A stretch of 64,000 nt of DNA from Candidatus Pelagibacter sp. (lineage in GTDB: Bacteria > Pseudomonadota > Alphaproteobacteria > Pelagibacterales > Pelagibacteraceae). A program made the translations under genes and the position numbers. Below are positions 39,542 to 48,995 of the stretch, one piece after another (the first letter of the stretch is position 1; the number at the start of each line of letters is the position of its first letter). The stretch spans positions 1-64,000 of the forward strand of contig JAOOBT010000003.1 in NCBI GenBank assembly GCA_028404615.1, given 5' to 3'. The notes beneath the pieces are model-generated. The model searched no databases. It had not been told where the DNA came from and saw only the letters and a list, made by a program, of their open reading frames with translations.

Positions 39542-40630
39542 TTTTTTATTTTTATTCCCTCTTCAATAAATTGATCAATATTCCCATTAAGAACGCTTGA
39601 TGGATTGGTATTTTCTGTTTTGTTTCTTAGGTCTTTTACTAGTTGGTAGGGTTGAAGCACATACGATCTAATTTGATGTCCCCATCCTATATCAGTTTTT
39701 GTTTTTAACTCTTTTTGGTTTTCCTCTTCTTTTTTTTGAATTTCATGTTCATATAATCTCGCTCTCAATATTTTATAACAGGTTTCTTTGTTTTTATGTT
39801 GCGACCTCTCATTTTGACATTGTACTACAATTTTTGTGGGAATATGAGTTATCCTTACTGCACTATCCGTTGTATTAACATGTTGTCCTCCAGCTCCGCT
39901 GGATCTGTAAGTGTCAATTCTTAAATCTTTTTCGTCAATTTTTACATTTATATCGTCTTCAATTGCAGGATAGACCCATACACTTGCGAAACTTGTGTGT
40001 CTTCTTGCGCCACTATCAAATGGAGAAATACGAACTAACCTGTGAACTCCGGACTCAGATTTCATTAGTCCGTATAGATAATCACCTACAACTTTTACTG
40101 TTGATGATTTTATACCTGCTTCTTCTCCTTTGTGTTCACTTATAATCTCATATTTAAATTTTTTTTTATCAAACCATTTCATATACATACGACGAAGCAT
40201 ATCTGCCCAGTCCTGACTTTCTGTACCACCTGCGCCGGCATGGATTTCAAGGTAAATATCATAGTCATCATTATCACCAGATAAAAAACAATTAATCTCA
40301 CTCTTTTTTATTTCTTGTAAAATTTGTGAAATTTTTTTATTACAATCTTGAATAGTTTCCTCATCTTTTTCTTGCGAAGCTAACAAATAGAGATCTTTAA
40401 GATTATTTAAATCTTTTGAAGATTTTTTATATGAGTTTAAAATTTCCTCAAAAATTTTTTTTTGTTTTACGGTTTTTTTTACTAAATTTCTATCTTTCCA
40501 AAAATTTTCTTTTAAAGAGACTCTTTCTAATTCTTGGATTTTATTTTCTACGTCTTCATTATCAAAGATACCCCCTAATATTTTTTAGGGATTTTTCAAC
40601 TGCAATTAATATTGTATCAAAGTTTTCCAT
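39538..40630 (-). CDS. prfB: Peptide chain release factor 2, with programmed +1 frameshift
   Basis: Releases peptides at UGA and UAA codons. A short first frame starts at the ATG at 40630 and encodes 22 residues ending RGYL before an in-frame TGA (40562-40564). Reading continues in the +1 frame at GAT (40563), giving a total of about 363 residues, normal for RF2. The slippage signal AGGGGG-TAT-CTT-TGA is intact. Downstream are the SPF codon-recognition tripeptide (RISPFDSG) and the GGQ catalytic motif (SGAGGQHVN). It lies between mrcA (TAATG overlap) and the AsmA-like gene, and itself terminates at TGA. Confidence 0.97.
40562..40576 (-). promoter_or_regulatory. prfB autoregulatory +1 frameshift site
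   Basis: Reads AGG GGG TAT CTT TGA on the minus strand: an internal Shine-Dalgarno-like AGGGGG, the slippery CTT codon and the UGA stop, followed by T. This is the standard bacterial RF2 feedback element; low RF2 allows the shift and full-length synthesis. Confidence 0.96.
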
Positions 40631-42990
40631 TAATAAAATTGTCTAAACTTAATCGTTTTATCACGGCCGTTTATCGAAATTAAATTATTATTATCTATGC
40701 TGTTAATATCTTCTTTTTTTAATGCCTCAATAATTATATTTTTTTCACCAGCTGCTGATTTTAAACCAGTATCATAATTTAACGTAGTTAAATAAATATT
40801 TTCTGGAATTTGAAATTCTCTAAAATCCTCTTTGTAAAGTGCTTTTTCAACAAAATCTTTAAAAATAGGTAATGCAGCCTTTGAACCAGTTTCAAATTTT
40901 CCCAAAGTTTTAGGGTTGTCATAACCGATATAAACACCAATAACCAAGTTAGAAGAGAATCCAATAAACCACGCATCATAATTATCATTTGTGGTTCCTG
41001 TTTTGCCTGCCAAAGGAACCTTTAGGGATCTCAGTTTTTTTGCAGTTCCTCTCTCCACTGCTCCTTGTAAGATTGAAGTCATCTGGTAGGCAGTTTCCTC
41101 GCTTATTACTTTTTCACTTTTACCCTCTATTTTCGGAAGCTCAATTTCCTCATTAATAAATTTATCACATCCAATGCATTTTCTGTTTTTTTCCTGAAAA
41201 ATTGTTTTACCTCTTCTGTCTTGTATTCTTGAAATTAATTTTGGTTCAATCTTTACTCCTCCATTTACAAAGGGTGCGTAAGCTGAAGTTAAATTCATCA
41301 ATGTTGTTTCTGCTGCGCCTAACGAAACAGATAATAGCTCAGGTATTTCATCGTAAATATTTAATTTTTTTGATAAATTTAAAATTTCTTCTAAACCTAA
41401 ATTTTTAGCAATTCGTACAGTCATTAAATTTCTTGAGTACTCAATTCCTTTTCTTAAAGTAGACGGACCATAAAACTTTTTTCCATAATTCTCTGGCTTC
41501 CAATTTTTTAACCCAACTCCTTGGCTTTCAACAAATGGAGCATCAAGGATTATAGAGTTAGGTGCGAAACCTTTTTCTAAAGCCGCTGCATAAACAATCG
41601 GCTTAAAAGCTGAACCTGGTTGTCTTTTTGCTTGAGTTACTCTATTAAATTCACTGGTTTTAAAATTAAATCCACCAACTAAAGCAAGTACGTTTCCATT
41701 GAAAGGATCTAAAGCTATAATTCCTCCATTTACTTTAGGATATTGCTTTAATAACCAAAAATTGCCTTTTTTTTTTACAAAAATTATATCTCCTATTTCA
41801 TGAACATCTTTAATTGACTTTTTGTTTGGTATTGACCACTTTATATTTTTAAAAAATAAGGATCCATCTTTTTTTTCTTTATTATTTAAAATTAATTGAA
41901 ACTTAATTTCATTATTATCTAGAGAAATAATTTCAGCTACGTTCCAATTTAAAGTTGGATCGAGTTTAAGATTAGAAATTTTTTTTTGCCAATTTTTATT
42001 TTTAATTTTGTTTGTTATTGGTCCTCTCCAACCTCTTCTGCGATCATAATCTTCTATTCCTTTTCTCAAAGATTCTAAAGCTTGAATTTGATAACTAATT
42101 TTAAGAGGAGTGCTAATACTCAATCCTTGAGAATAAAGTTTTTCAAAACCGTAAATATTTTTTACAGTCCTTCTAACTTCTTCAGTGTATGAATTTGCTT
42201 CATTTACTATCTCTATTTTTCTTCTTTTAAGATTAAGCTTAGTATTTTTTAATTTTTTAAGTTCTTCATTAGAAATAAATTTATTTTCTTCTAAATTATC
42301 AAGGACTAAATTTCTTCTAAATTTTGCAATCTCAGGGTACTTATATGGATCATACTTGCTTGGAGCTTTAGGCAACGCTGCAAGTAAAGCTGCTTCTTGA
42401 TAATTAAGTTCCTTAACAGATTTATTGAAATATTCTAAACTAGCTGCTGCAACACCATAAGTCCCTTGACCTAAATAAATCTGGTTTAAATAAAGTTCTA
42501 AAATCCTTTCTTTTGTATATGCTCTCTCTATACGGAATGCTAAAATAGCCTCTTTAATTTTTCTTTTCATAGAAACTTCATTTGTGAGTAAAAAGTTTTT
42601 TGCAACTTGTTGTGTAATTGTTGAGGCGCCTTCCAATCTTTTATTTTGAGAAATATTTTTAATATTCTTCAAGACTGCTCTTAAAATTCCTTTAGCATCA
42701 ACCCCTGGATGCTTAAAAAAATTTTTATCTTCAGCTGATAGAAAAGCATTTACAACTTTATCGGGAATAGATTCAAAAGGAATAAATAGTCTTTTCTCGA
42801 TAGCGTACTCTGCTATTAATTTTCTATTCTCTGAGTAAACTCGGCTTGATATTGGTGGTTGATAATTAGATAGTTTCTTATAATCAGGTAGTCCGATTGA
42901 GAAATACCATAAAGTTGAAAATATAAAAAATATTAAAAAAACAAAAAATATAATTATATATTTTGCAGAAAGATTAAGAAATTTTAACAT
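40630..42990 (-). CDS. mrcA: Penicillin-binding protein 1A (bifunctional)
   Basis: Inner-membrane-anchored peptidoglycan glycosyltransferase and transpeptidase. The 786 residues have a membrane helix at about 10-32. A GT51 domain follows with catalytic E87 in SAEDKNFFKHPG, plus STITQQVAKNFLL and KEAILAFRIE. The OB-like linker precedes the transpeptidase domain, with Ser in PGSAFKPIVYAAAL (SxxK), the SRN motif in YSRNLMTVRIA, and KTG in AGKTGTTNDNYDAWF. A CIGCD cysteine pair sits before the last third. It is divergent from the RNase E/G gene and translationally coupled to prfB. Confidence 0.96.
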   Translation of the reverse strand: MLKFLNLSAKYIIIFFVFLIFFIFSTLWYFSIGLPDYKKLSNYQPPISSRVYSENRKLIAEYAIEKRLFIPFESIPDKVVNAFLSAEDKNFFKHPGVDAKGILRAVLKNIKNISQNKRLEGASTITQQVAKNFLLTNEVSMKRKIKEAILAFRIERAYTKERILELYLNQIYLGQGTYGVAAASLEYFNKSVKELNYQEAALLAALPKAPSKYDPYKYPEIAKFRRNLVLDNLEENKFISNEELKKLKNTKLNLKRRKIEIVNEANSYTEEVRRTVKNIYGFEKLYSQGLSISTPLKISYQIQALESLRKGIEDYDRRRGWRGPITNKIKNKNWQKKISNLKLDPTLNWNVAEIISLDNNEIKFQLILNNKEKKDGSLFFKNIKWSIPNKKSIKDVHEIGDIIFVKKKGNFWLLKQYPKVNGGIIALDPFNGNVLALVGGFNFKTSEFNRVTQAKRQPGSAFKPIVYAAALEKGFAPNSIILDAPFVESQGVGLKNWKPENYGKKFYGPSTLRKGIEYSRNLMTVRIAKNLGLEEILNLSKKLNIYDEIPELLSVSLGAAETTLMNLTSAYAPFVNGGVKIEPKLISRIQDRRGKTIFQEKNRKCIGCDKFINEEIELPKIEGKSEKVISEETAYQMTSILQGAVERGTAKKLRSLKVPLAGKTGTTNDNYDAWFIGFSSNLVIGVYIGYDNPKTLGKFETGSKAALPIFKDFVEKALYKEDFREFQIPENIYLTTLNYDTGLKSAAGEKNIIIEALKKEDINSIDNNNLISINGRDKTIKFRQFY

Positions 42991-43134
42991 TATTTTTATT
43001 TATAGCATTAATTCTGACTATCTTTAGGCATTCGTTAATTAAATCGTGTATTTATTCACAAAATTGTATAAAATAATCGTTATGACAATTTTAAAAATAT
43101 CAAATTTTAAATATTTAAAAGGAATTCTTAAAAA
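42991..43134. promoter_or_regulatory. Divergent intergenic region between mrcA and the RNase E/G gene
   Basis: A 144-base AT-rich gap. The best plus-strand -10 is TATAAA at 43067-43072, without a good -35. The untranslated part before the RNase gene (43073-43134) may carry autoregulation, as known for rne leaders in other bacteria, but no defined structure was identified. Confidence 0.35.
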
Positions 43135-44961
43135 ATGGAAAAAAATCTATATATCGATGCTTCGCATCCAAATGAAACTCGAATTGTTCTTAAATCAAAT
43201 CATTCTATTGAGGAATATGAATTTGAAGACAAGAACAATTTAAATTTTAAAAACAACATTTATCTTGCAACAATAAGTAGAGTTGAACCCTCTCTTCAAG
43301 CAGCTTTTGTAAATTTTGGCAGAGAGAGACACGGTTTTTTAGCTTTTAATGATATTCAATCTGATTATTATCAATTACCCTCTGAAGATAAAGAGATAAT
43401 AAGAATAGCTGAAGAAAAGATAAGAGAAGAATTAAAAGATAAAACATTAGAGTCAAATCAAGATAGTTTACAAAGCGATACTAACCTAGAAAATAAAAAT
43501 GAAAAAAGTGAGGAAATTGAAAATCTTGCTGAAAAAGAAAATAAGAAACAAGAGTATAGGGAAAAAGTTAAATCGTCGTATGGAATTAAGAAATATAAAA
43601 TACAAGAAGTAATTAAACCAGGGCAAGTTATTTTAATTCAAGTAATTAAAGAGGAAAGAGGTCAAAAAGGTGCTGCTCTTACAACTTTTATATCTCTTGC
43701 TGGTAAATATATGGTTTTGATGCCAAATACTCCAAAAGGTGGTGGTATATCAAGGAAAATATTTAATTCATCTGACCGACAAAAAATTAGAAATATTCTT
43801 AATGATATTGATATTCCTAAAAGTATGGGTGTAATCGTAAGAACTGCAGGTGCGAATAAAACAAAAAATGAAATTGAAAAAGATTTTCAAAACACTTTAA
43901 AAACTTGGGAAGAAATTAAAGAAAAAGCTTTGGACTCAAATGCTCCATCCTTAGTTTATGAAGAAGGTGACATTATCAAAAGAACATTAAGAGACACTTA
44001 CGATAATGATACAAAAAATGTTTACGTGGAGGGAAATGAAGCATATCAAAAGGCTAAAAAATTTATGAAAGAATTAATGCCAAGAAATGTTAAAAATATT
44101 AAAAAATATAGGGGTAAAATACCACTTTTTCATGATGCAAATATTGAAAAAGAATTGAACAATATATTTGAACCAACTGTAAAGTTGAAATCTGGTGGTT
44201 ACTTAGTTATTAATCCAACAGAGGCATTAGTTTCTATCGATATAAATTCAGGACAATCTACAAAACAAATTAATATTGAAAAAACTGCATTAAACACAAA
44301 TATTGAGGCTGCGGAAGAAATAGCGCATCAAATAAAATTAAGAGATTTATCTGGTCTAATTGTAATTGATTTTATCGATATGATGAACTTTTATAATAGA
44401 AGAATTGTAGAGAAGAAGATGAGAGAGAGTATAAGAAAAGACCGTGCTCGAATACAAATTGGAAGAATAAGTAACTTTGGACTTCTTGAAATGACTAGAC
44501 AGAGGTTAAGAGAAGGCTCAATAAAATGGGAAACACAGTTGTCTCTATCTTCTTTTTCACAAAAAATTTTAAAAAAAATTCAACACTTAGCATTTACTGA
44601 TAAGGTAAAGGTTGTGAATTCCTATGTACCAGAAAAAGTAAAAAACTTTATAGAAAAAAACTTATTAGAAGAACTTAAATATTTTCAAAAAAAATATGCT
44701 TTTGAGGTGAAAATACTCTCTGATCATGATCTAATCATACCTGAGTATAAAATTGATTTACTAAATAAATCGAAAAAACTTATTAAAACTATTGAAAATA
44801 TCAATTCAATTATTCAAATAAATAAAACAAAAAATAATGTAATCAAAAAGAAAAGGGAAAAAGTTAAAGAGAATATTAAAACTAAAGAAAAAATAAAAAA
44901 AACAAAATTAAAAAAGAAAGTAAGAACTCTTTGGATAAGAAGAAAAAAAAAGTTAAATTAA
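43135..44961 (+). CDS. rne: Ribonuclease E/G family protein, short and lacking the zinc link
   Basis: Endoribonuclease for mRNA decay and rRNA/tRNA processing. In its 608 residues the S1 domain (about 38-185) is interrupted by a charged insertion (about 80-150). The DNase I-like catalytic domain has the metal aspartates D369 (SIDINSG) and D412 (VIDFIDMM). After the conserved [10 protein letters not shown] (450-459), where RNase E normally carries a CPxCxG zinc link, the sequence runs [12 protein letters not shown] with no cysteine. A short basic tail replaces the long degradosome scaffold. RNase G is the alternative name; the inserted S1 region resembles alphaproteobacterial RNase E. Confidence 0.9.
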   Translation: MEKNLYIDASHPNETRIVLKSNHSIEEYEFEDKNNLNFKNNIYLATISRVEPSLQAAFVNFGRERHGFLAFNDIQSDYYQLPSEDKEIIRIAEEKIREELKDKTLESNQDSLQSDTNLENKNEKSEEIENLAEKENKKQEYREKVKSSYGIKKYKIQEVIKPGQVILIQVIKEERGQKGAALTTFISLAGKYMVLMPNTPKGGGISRKIFNSSDRQKIRNILNDIDIPKSMGVIVRTAGANKTKNEIEKDFQNTLKTWEEIKEKALDSNAPSLVYEEGDIIKRTLRDTYDNDTKNVYVEGNEAYQKAKKFMKELMPRNVKNIKKYRGKIPLFHDANIEKELNNIFEPTVKLKSGGYLVINPTEALVSIDINSGQSTKQINIEKTALNTNIEAAEEIAHQIKLRDLSGLIVIDFIDMMNFYNRRIVEKKMRESIRKDRARIQIGRISNFGLLEMTRQRLREGSIKWETQLSLSSFSQKILKKIQHLAFTDKVKVVNSYVPEKVKNFIEKNLLEELKYFQKKYAFEVKILSDHDLIIPEYKIDLLNKSKKLIKTIENINSIIQINKTKNNVIKKKREKVKENIKTKEKIKKTKLKKKVRTLWIRRKKKLN

Positions 44962-45735
44962 TCCTCGATTTGGAGAACTTGCTGAAGCAAAATAATTTTT
45001 ATTCATCCTTCCTGCCAAATATGAATTTCTTCCAGAAATCACTGCGTCCCTAAATGCTTTAGCCATTAAAATAGGTTTTTTTGCATTAGCTATAGCACTG
45101 TTAATCAAAACACCATCGCAACCTAATTCCATAGCAATTGTCGCATCCGACGCGGTTCCTATACCTGCATCAACTATTACTGGCACTTTTGACTGTTTTA
45201 TAATTAAAGATATGTTTATTTTATTTTGTAAGCCTAAACCTGAACCAATTGGGGAAGCTAAGGGCATAATTGCTGCCGCACCATTATCCTCCAATTTTTT
45301 CGCCAACAGAGGATCGTCTGTGCAATAAACCATTACTTTGAAACCCTCTTTCACAAGGATTTTAGTAGATTTGATTGTTTCTAACATGTTTGGATAAAGA
45401 GTCTTTTTATCGCCTAATACCTCAAGCTTTACTAATTTCCACCCACCCATTTCTCGTGCAAGTCTTAATGTTCTCAATGCTTCCTCACTATTAAAACACC
45501 CTGCAGTGTTTGGTAAGAAAATTATTTTTTTTGGGTTTAGGTAATCTGTTAAAATTGGCTGTTTTTTATCTAAAATATTTACTCTTCTAACTGCTACAGT
45601 TACCATGTCTGCTCCTGAGGCTTGAACAGCTCTTGCTGTTTCAGAAAAGTTTTTATATTTACCAGTACCGACTATAAGTCTCGACTTTAGAGATTTTCCA
45701 GCAACTTTAAAAATATCTTTTCTCAATTTATCCAC
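44953..45735 (-). CDS. thiG: Thiazole synthase
   Basis: TIM-barrel enzyme forming the thiazole phosphate of thiamin from deoxyxylulose-5-phosphate, dehydroglycine and ThiS-thiocarboxylate. At 260 residues, the active-site Lys lies in [14 protein letters not shown]. Phosphate-binding segments are [15 protein letters not shown] and [11 protein letters not shown]. The start is GTG, overlapping the thiS stop by 8 bases. The 3' end overlaps the convergent RNase gene by 9 bases. Confidence 0.96.
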   Translation of the reverse strand: MDKLRKDIFKVAGKSLKSRLIVGTGKYKNFSETARAVQASGADMVTVAVRRVNILDKKQPILTDYLNPKKIIFLPNTAGCFNSEEALRTLRLAREMGGWKLVKLEVLGDKKTLYPNMLETIKSTKILVKEGFKVMVYCTDDPLLAKKLEDNGAAAIMPLASPIGSGLGLQNKINISLIIKQSKVPVIVDAGIGTASDATIAMELGCDGVLINSAIANAKKPILMAKAFRDAVISGRNSYLAGRMNKNYFASASSPNRGLI

Positions 45736-45931
45736 CGCCTATAAAATGCACTATTTCTATCTTATCATTATTTTTCAAATATTTTTTCTTATAGTTTGAT
45801 CTCGGAATGATTGCTCCGTTATATTCTATCGCAACTTTTTTTTTTGTTAATTTGTACTTCTTTAAAAGATCCAATATTGAATAATTAGTTTTAATAACTA
45901 TTTTTTTTCCATTTAATTGTATTTTTGCCAT
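45728..45931 (-). CDS. thiS: Thiamin biosynthesis sulfur-carrier protein ThiS
   Basis: Ubiquitin-like sulfur carrier donating sulfur to ThiG. With the start at [11 protein letters not shown] it has 67 residues, ending in IVHFIGGG with the required terminal glycines. An open frame extends 21 codons further upstream, but that part would overlap the divergent aroQ gene and is not ThiS-like. No thiC, thiF or thiO gene is nearby. Confidence 0.92.
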   Translation of the reverse strand: MAKIQLNGKKIVIKTNYSILDLLKKYKLTKKKVAIEYNGAIIPRSNYKKKYLKNNDKIEIVHFIGGG

Positions 45932-45956
45932 AATTAAGCTATTCAATATTGAATTT

Positions 45957-46400
45957 ATGAATAAAATTATAATTCTTAATGGACCAAACCTCAACCTTTT
46001 AGGTGAAAGAGAAAAAAATCAATACGGAAGTTTTACCTTAAAAGATATTGAAAAAAATTGCAATGAATTCGCAAAAAGAAATAATATTAAGTTATCTTTG
46101 TTTCAATCAAATATTGAAGGTGAATTAGTGAATAAAATTCAAAGTTCACGGGAAAATCAAGACGGATTAATAATTAATGCTGGGGGTTACACTCACACAT
46201 CAGTAGCAATCCTTGATGCATTGAAAATACTTAAAATTCCAATTATTGAATTGCATATCAGTAACATTTATAATAGAGAAGAGTTCAGACACAAATCATT
46301 GATAAGTAAAGTTGCTAAAGGAGTTATTTGTGGATTTGGGGCTGCAGGTTATATAATGTCATTAAAAGCTATGAATAAACTTTTGAATAATGAAAATTGA
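45957..46400 (+). CDS. aroQ: 3-dehydroquinate dehydratase, type II
   Basis: Third step of the shikimate pathway. The 147 residues contain IILNGPNLNLLGERE, the catalytic Tyr (NQYGSFTL), the NAGGYTHTSVAI loop, and ELHISNIYNREEFRHKS with the catalytic His. It is divergent from thiS (25-base gap) and overlaps accB by 11 bases; aroQ-accB-accC is a common proteobacterial order. Confidence 0.97.
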   Translation: MNKIIILNGPNLNLLGEREKNQYGSFTLKDIEKNCNEFAKRNNIKLSLFQSNIEGELVNKIQSSRENQDGLIINAGGYTHTSVAILDALKILKIPIIELHISNIYNREEFRHKSLISKVAKGVICGFGAAGYIMSLKAMNKLLNNEN

Positions 46401-46815
46401 TAAAAAATTAATAAAAGAGCTGGTTGATAACCTTAAAGAATTCGAACTTACAGAATTAGAGTATCAAGATGGACAAATAAAAATTAAAGTTTCAAAAGCA
46501 TCTAAAGGAATTGAACAAATTAAGACTAGTGCGGTGGTTTCTCCAAATAAAGCAGTCCTTAAATCCGCTGATGACAGCGATGGTATACGAGTAAAGTCTC
46601 CAATAATTGGAACTGCTTACTTGGCTCCTGAGCCTGGTGCAAAGAAATTTGTAGAGGTTGGGGACAAAATTAAAAAGGGCCAAACTGTAATGATTGTTGA
46701 AGCGATGAAAACGATGAATCATGTGCCTTCAACTGCTGATGGGATAGTTAAAAAAATTTTAATTGAAGATGGTCAGCCAGTCGAGTTCGGTCAAACTTTA
46801 GTTCTTCTTAAATAA
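46390..46815 (+). CDS. accB: Biotin carboxyl carrier protein of acetyl-CoA carboxylase
   Basis: Carries CO2 on biotin for fatty acid synthesis. In 141 residues, an N-terminal helical part and Ala/Pro linker are followed by the biotinyl domain with the target lysine K107 in VEAMKTMNHVP. Biotinylation would be by BirA, encoded at the left edge. It is followed 8 bases later by accC. Confidence 0.97.
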   Translation: MKIDKKLIKELVDNLKEFELTELEYQDGQIKIKVSKASKGIEQIKTSAVVSPNKAVLKSADDSDGIRVKSPIIGTAYLAPEPGAKKFVEVGDKIKKGQTVMIVEAMKTMNHVPSTADGIVKKILIEDGQPVEFGQTLVLLK

Positions 46816-46823
46816 GTAAAGGA

Positions 46824-48161
46824 ATGTTTAAAAAAGTTTTAATAGCTAACAGAGGTGAAATAGCTGTTAGAGTAATAAGAGCTTGTAAAGAATGGGGTAT
46901 CAAAACCGTTGCAGTTCATTCTAATGTGGACTCGGATGCAATGCATGTCAGGCTAGCGGACGAGAGTGTTTGTATTGGTTCTCATCAACCCCAAAATAGT
47001 TATCTAAATATTTCATCAATTATGTCGGCTGTTGATCTTACTGGTGCTGAAGCTATTCACCCGGGTTATGGTTTTTTATCTGAAAATGCAAAATTTTCTG
47101 AAATTGTAAATAAACATGGAATAAAGTTTATTGGTCCTAGTGCAGAAATAATTTCTAAAATGGGTGATAAAATTGAGGCAAAAAGAATAGCAAAAAAATA
47201 TGGTTTACCCGTGATTGAAGGCTCTGAAGGAGGAGTAAAATCTCTGGCTGAAGCAAAATCAATTTGTAAAGAAATTGGATACCCGGTTTTAATTAAAGCA
47301 GCAGGTGGCGGAGGTGGTAAAGGAATGAAGGTAGTAGAAGAGGAAAGTAAATTATCTAACTTATTCTTGACCGCAAAAACTGAAGCAAAAAAGTTTTTTA
47401 ATAACGATGAATTATATATAGAAAAATATTTTAAAAATCCCAGACACATTGAAGTGCAAATTATGTCTGGTAAAAATAAAACTATACAACTTGGAGAGAG
47501 AGATTGCTCTGTTCAGCGAAGACATCAAAAACTAATTGAGGAAACACCTAGTCCAGTTATAACAGATGAGCAGAGAAAGGATCTTTTGGATAAAACAGTA
47601 AAGATGGTGGAACAAATAAATTATGAAGGAGCAGGTACAGTAGAATTCATATATGAAAATGGTAAATTTTATTTTTTAGAGATGAACACTCGAGTTCAAG
47701 TAGAACATCCGGTTACAGAAGTACAAACAGGTATCGATATAGTAAAAGAACAGCTTTGGATAGCTTTCACAGGTAATACTGCTTTAAAACAAGCGGATAT
47801 TAATCCAAGAGGTCATACAATTGAGTGCAGAATTAATGCTGAAAATCCTGCATTAGACTTTCAACCCAGTCCAGGCACTATTAGCGTTTGTCACCAACCA
47901 TCTGGTTTTAGAACAAGAGTTGATGGTTCAGTTTTTCAAGGTTGCAAGATAACCCCCTACTACGACAGTTTAATAGCTAAAGTAATTTGCAAGGGGCGAA
48001 ATAGAACTGAAGCTATTCAGAGAACCTTGCGATCGCTTGATGAGTTCGTGTTAGAAGGAATAACAACAACAATCGATTTACACAAAAAAATATTAAACCA
48101 TAAAAAATTTATTAATTCTGAATTTGATACTAATTGGTTAGGTAAAGAAAAATTTTACTAG
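46824..48161 (+). CDS. accC: Acetyl-CoA carboxylase biotin carboxylase subunit
   Basis: ATP-grasp enzyme carboxylating the biotin of AccB. The 445 residues show the N-terminal LIANRGEIAVRVIRAC, HPGYGFLSENAKF, the glycine-rich ATP loop KAAGGGGGKGMKVV, RDCSVQRRHQKLIEE, and EMNTRVQVEHPVTE. It forms an operon with aroQ and accB. The stop is CTAG-shared with the convergent DUF2155 gene. Confidence 0.98.
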   Translation: MFKKVLIANRGEIAVRVIRACKEWGIKTVAVHSNVDSDAMHVRLADESVCIGSHQPQNSYLNISSIMSAVDLTGAEAIHPGYGFLSENAKFSEIVNKHGIKFIGPSAEIISKMGDKIEAKRIAKKYGLPVIEGSEGGVKSLAEAKSICKEIGYPVLIKAAGGGGGKGMKVVEEESKLSNLFLTAKTEAKKFFNNDELYIEKYFKNPRHIEVQIMSGKNKTIQLGERDCSVQRRHQKLIEETPSPVITDEQRKDLLDKTVKMVEQINYEGAGTVEFIYENGKFYFLEMNTRVQVEHPVTEVQTGIDIVKEQLWIAFTGNTALKQADINPRGHTIECRINAENPALDFQPSPGTISVCHQPSGFRTRVDGSVFQGCKITPYYDSLIAKVICKGRNRTEAIQRTLRSLDEFVLEGITTTIDLHKKILNHKKFINSEFDTNWLGKEKFY

Positions 48162-48661
48162 GCGTTACTACAATTTAAAAGTTGAATATCATAAATTGCA
48201 TGATCAAATGGTGTAAGACTTGGATCAGATGCAAAGGTCCAACCGTTAAATATAAAAACTTTTTCATTCTCATTTTTAGTTAAATCTTTTACTTGCATAT
48301 AAGCAACACTATCTGTCTTATTATCCACTTTCACCTTACCACATTTTAAAATTTTAATTTCTAAAGGACCGAAACGTTTACTCTCATTTAAGTTTACAAT
48401 TAACTCCGAAGATTTTGCTGTAATTTTATCAAGGCCTATTAAAATAGCCTGTGATGGTCCTAGATCACTCCTATCCTTTTTTTCTTTTAAATTTCTATTA
48501 GAAGAAGTGATAACTTTTTCCTCGCTTAAATCTTCAAAACTTGGTTTTATCTCGTCTACATTAAGTAATGGTGTGCTAGTAATCCTATTTTCTGAAAAAG
48601 AGTAATTAAAGCAAAAAAGACATAAAAGTAAAGTAAGATTAATTCTATTTCCAAGTTTCAT
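48158..48661 (-). CDS. DUF2155 family exported protein
   Basis: A 167-residue protein (start at MKLGNRINLTLL) with a signal peptide of about 23 residues ending near NYSFSE. The conserved DUF2155 core has the cysteine ILKCGKVKV, then FNGWTFASDPSLTPFDHAIYD and a terminal LLNC. The two core cysteines could form a disulfide. Homologues are alphaproteobacterial, usually next to accBC and the NDUFA12 gene as here; the function is unknown. An ATG 18 bases upstream is also possible. Confidence 0.82.
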   Translation of the reverse strand: MKLGNRINLTLLLCLFCFNYSFSENRITSTPLLNVDEIKPSFEDLSEEKVITSSNRNLKEKKDRSDLGPSQAILIGLDKITAKSSELIVNLNESKRFGPLEIKILKCGKVKVDNKTDSVAYMQVKDLTKNENEKVFIFNGWTFASDPSLTPFDHAIYDIQLLNCSNA

Positions 48662-48995
48662 ATTTTTTTTTAATCGCATTTTTTTTTATTTTGGTTGAAA
48701 TATACTTATTTTTAGTTCCAGATTGATTTTCTAAATGATTTTTTTGCCATTTAAATTTTTTAATTTTTTCATCAGGAATTTTATCAATTGTATGATGTAT
48801 CCACAAATACCAATCTGAAGTAATTTTAGTAGCTTCAATATTGCCAGAATAAACAACCCATCGTTCATCTTTTTTGCTTTTATAATATTTGTTTCCTAGC
48901 GCATCGGTACCAACATATTTACCAAAAAATAGTGTTTTAAGAAAAGTTCCAAAAGTTTGTTTGTTCCACCAAGTAAAAATTATTTTTAAGGCCAT
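48645..48995 (-). CDS. NDUFA12-type accessory subunit or assembly factor of complex I
   Basis: A 116-residue homologue of mitochondrial NDUFA12 (B17.2). Family core: FGKYVGTDALGNKYYKSK, RWVVYSGNIEATKITSDW and the WIHHTIDKIP motif, with a lysine-rich tail. In alphaproteobacteria and mitochondria this subunit sits on the peripheral arm of complex I near NuoI, so it works with the nuo operon at the left end though encoded 34 kb away. It overlaps DUF2155 by about 17 bases. Confidence 0.9.
   Translation of the reverse strand: MALKIIFTWWNKQTFGTFLKTLFFGKYVGTDALGNKYYKSKKDERWVVYSGNIEATKITSDWYLWIHHTIDKIPDEKIKKFKWQKNHLENQSGTKNKYISTKIKKNAIKKKYETWK

Noticed and set aside
40562..40564. In-frame TGA early in prfB, suggesting a pseudogene or sequencing error
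   Set aside because: It sits in the standard RF2 +1 frameshift signal, and the shifted frame continues as a complete RF2.
44440..44961. Truncation of RNase E as a broken gene
   Set aside because: The frame is intact with all catalytic motifs and a basic tail; short RNase E/G forms are known.
45932..45956. TPP riboswitch upstream of thiS
   Set aside because: Only 25 bases separate thiS from aroQ, far too short for the aptamer.
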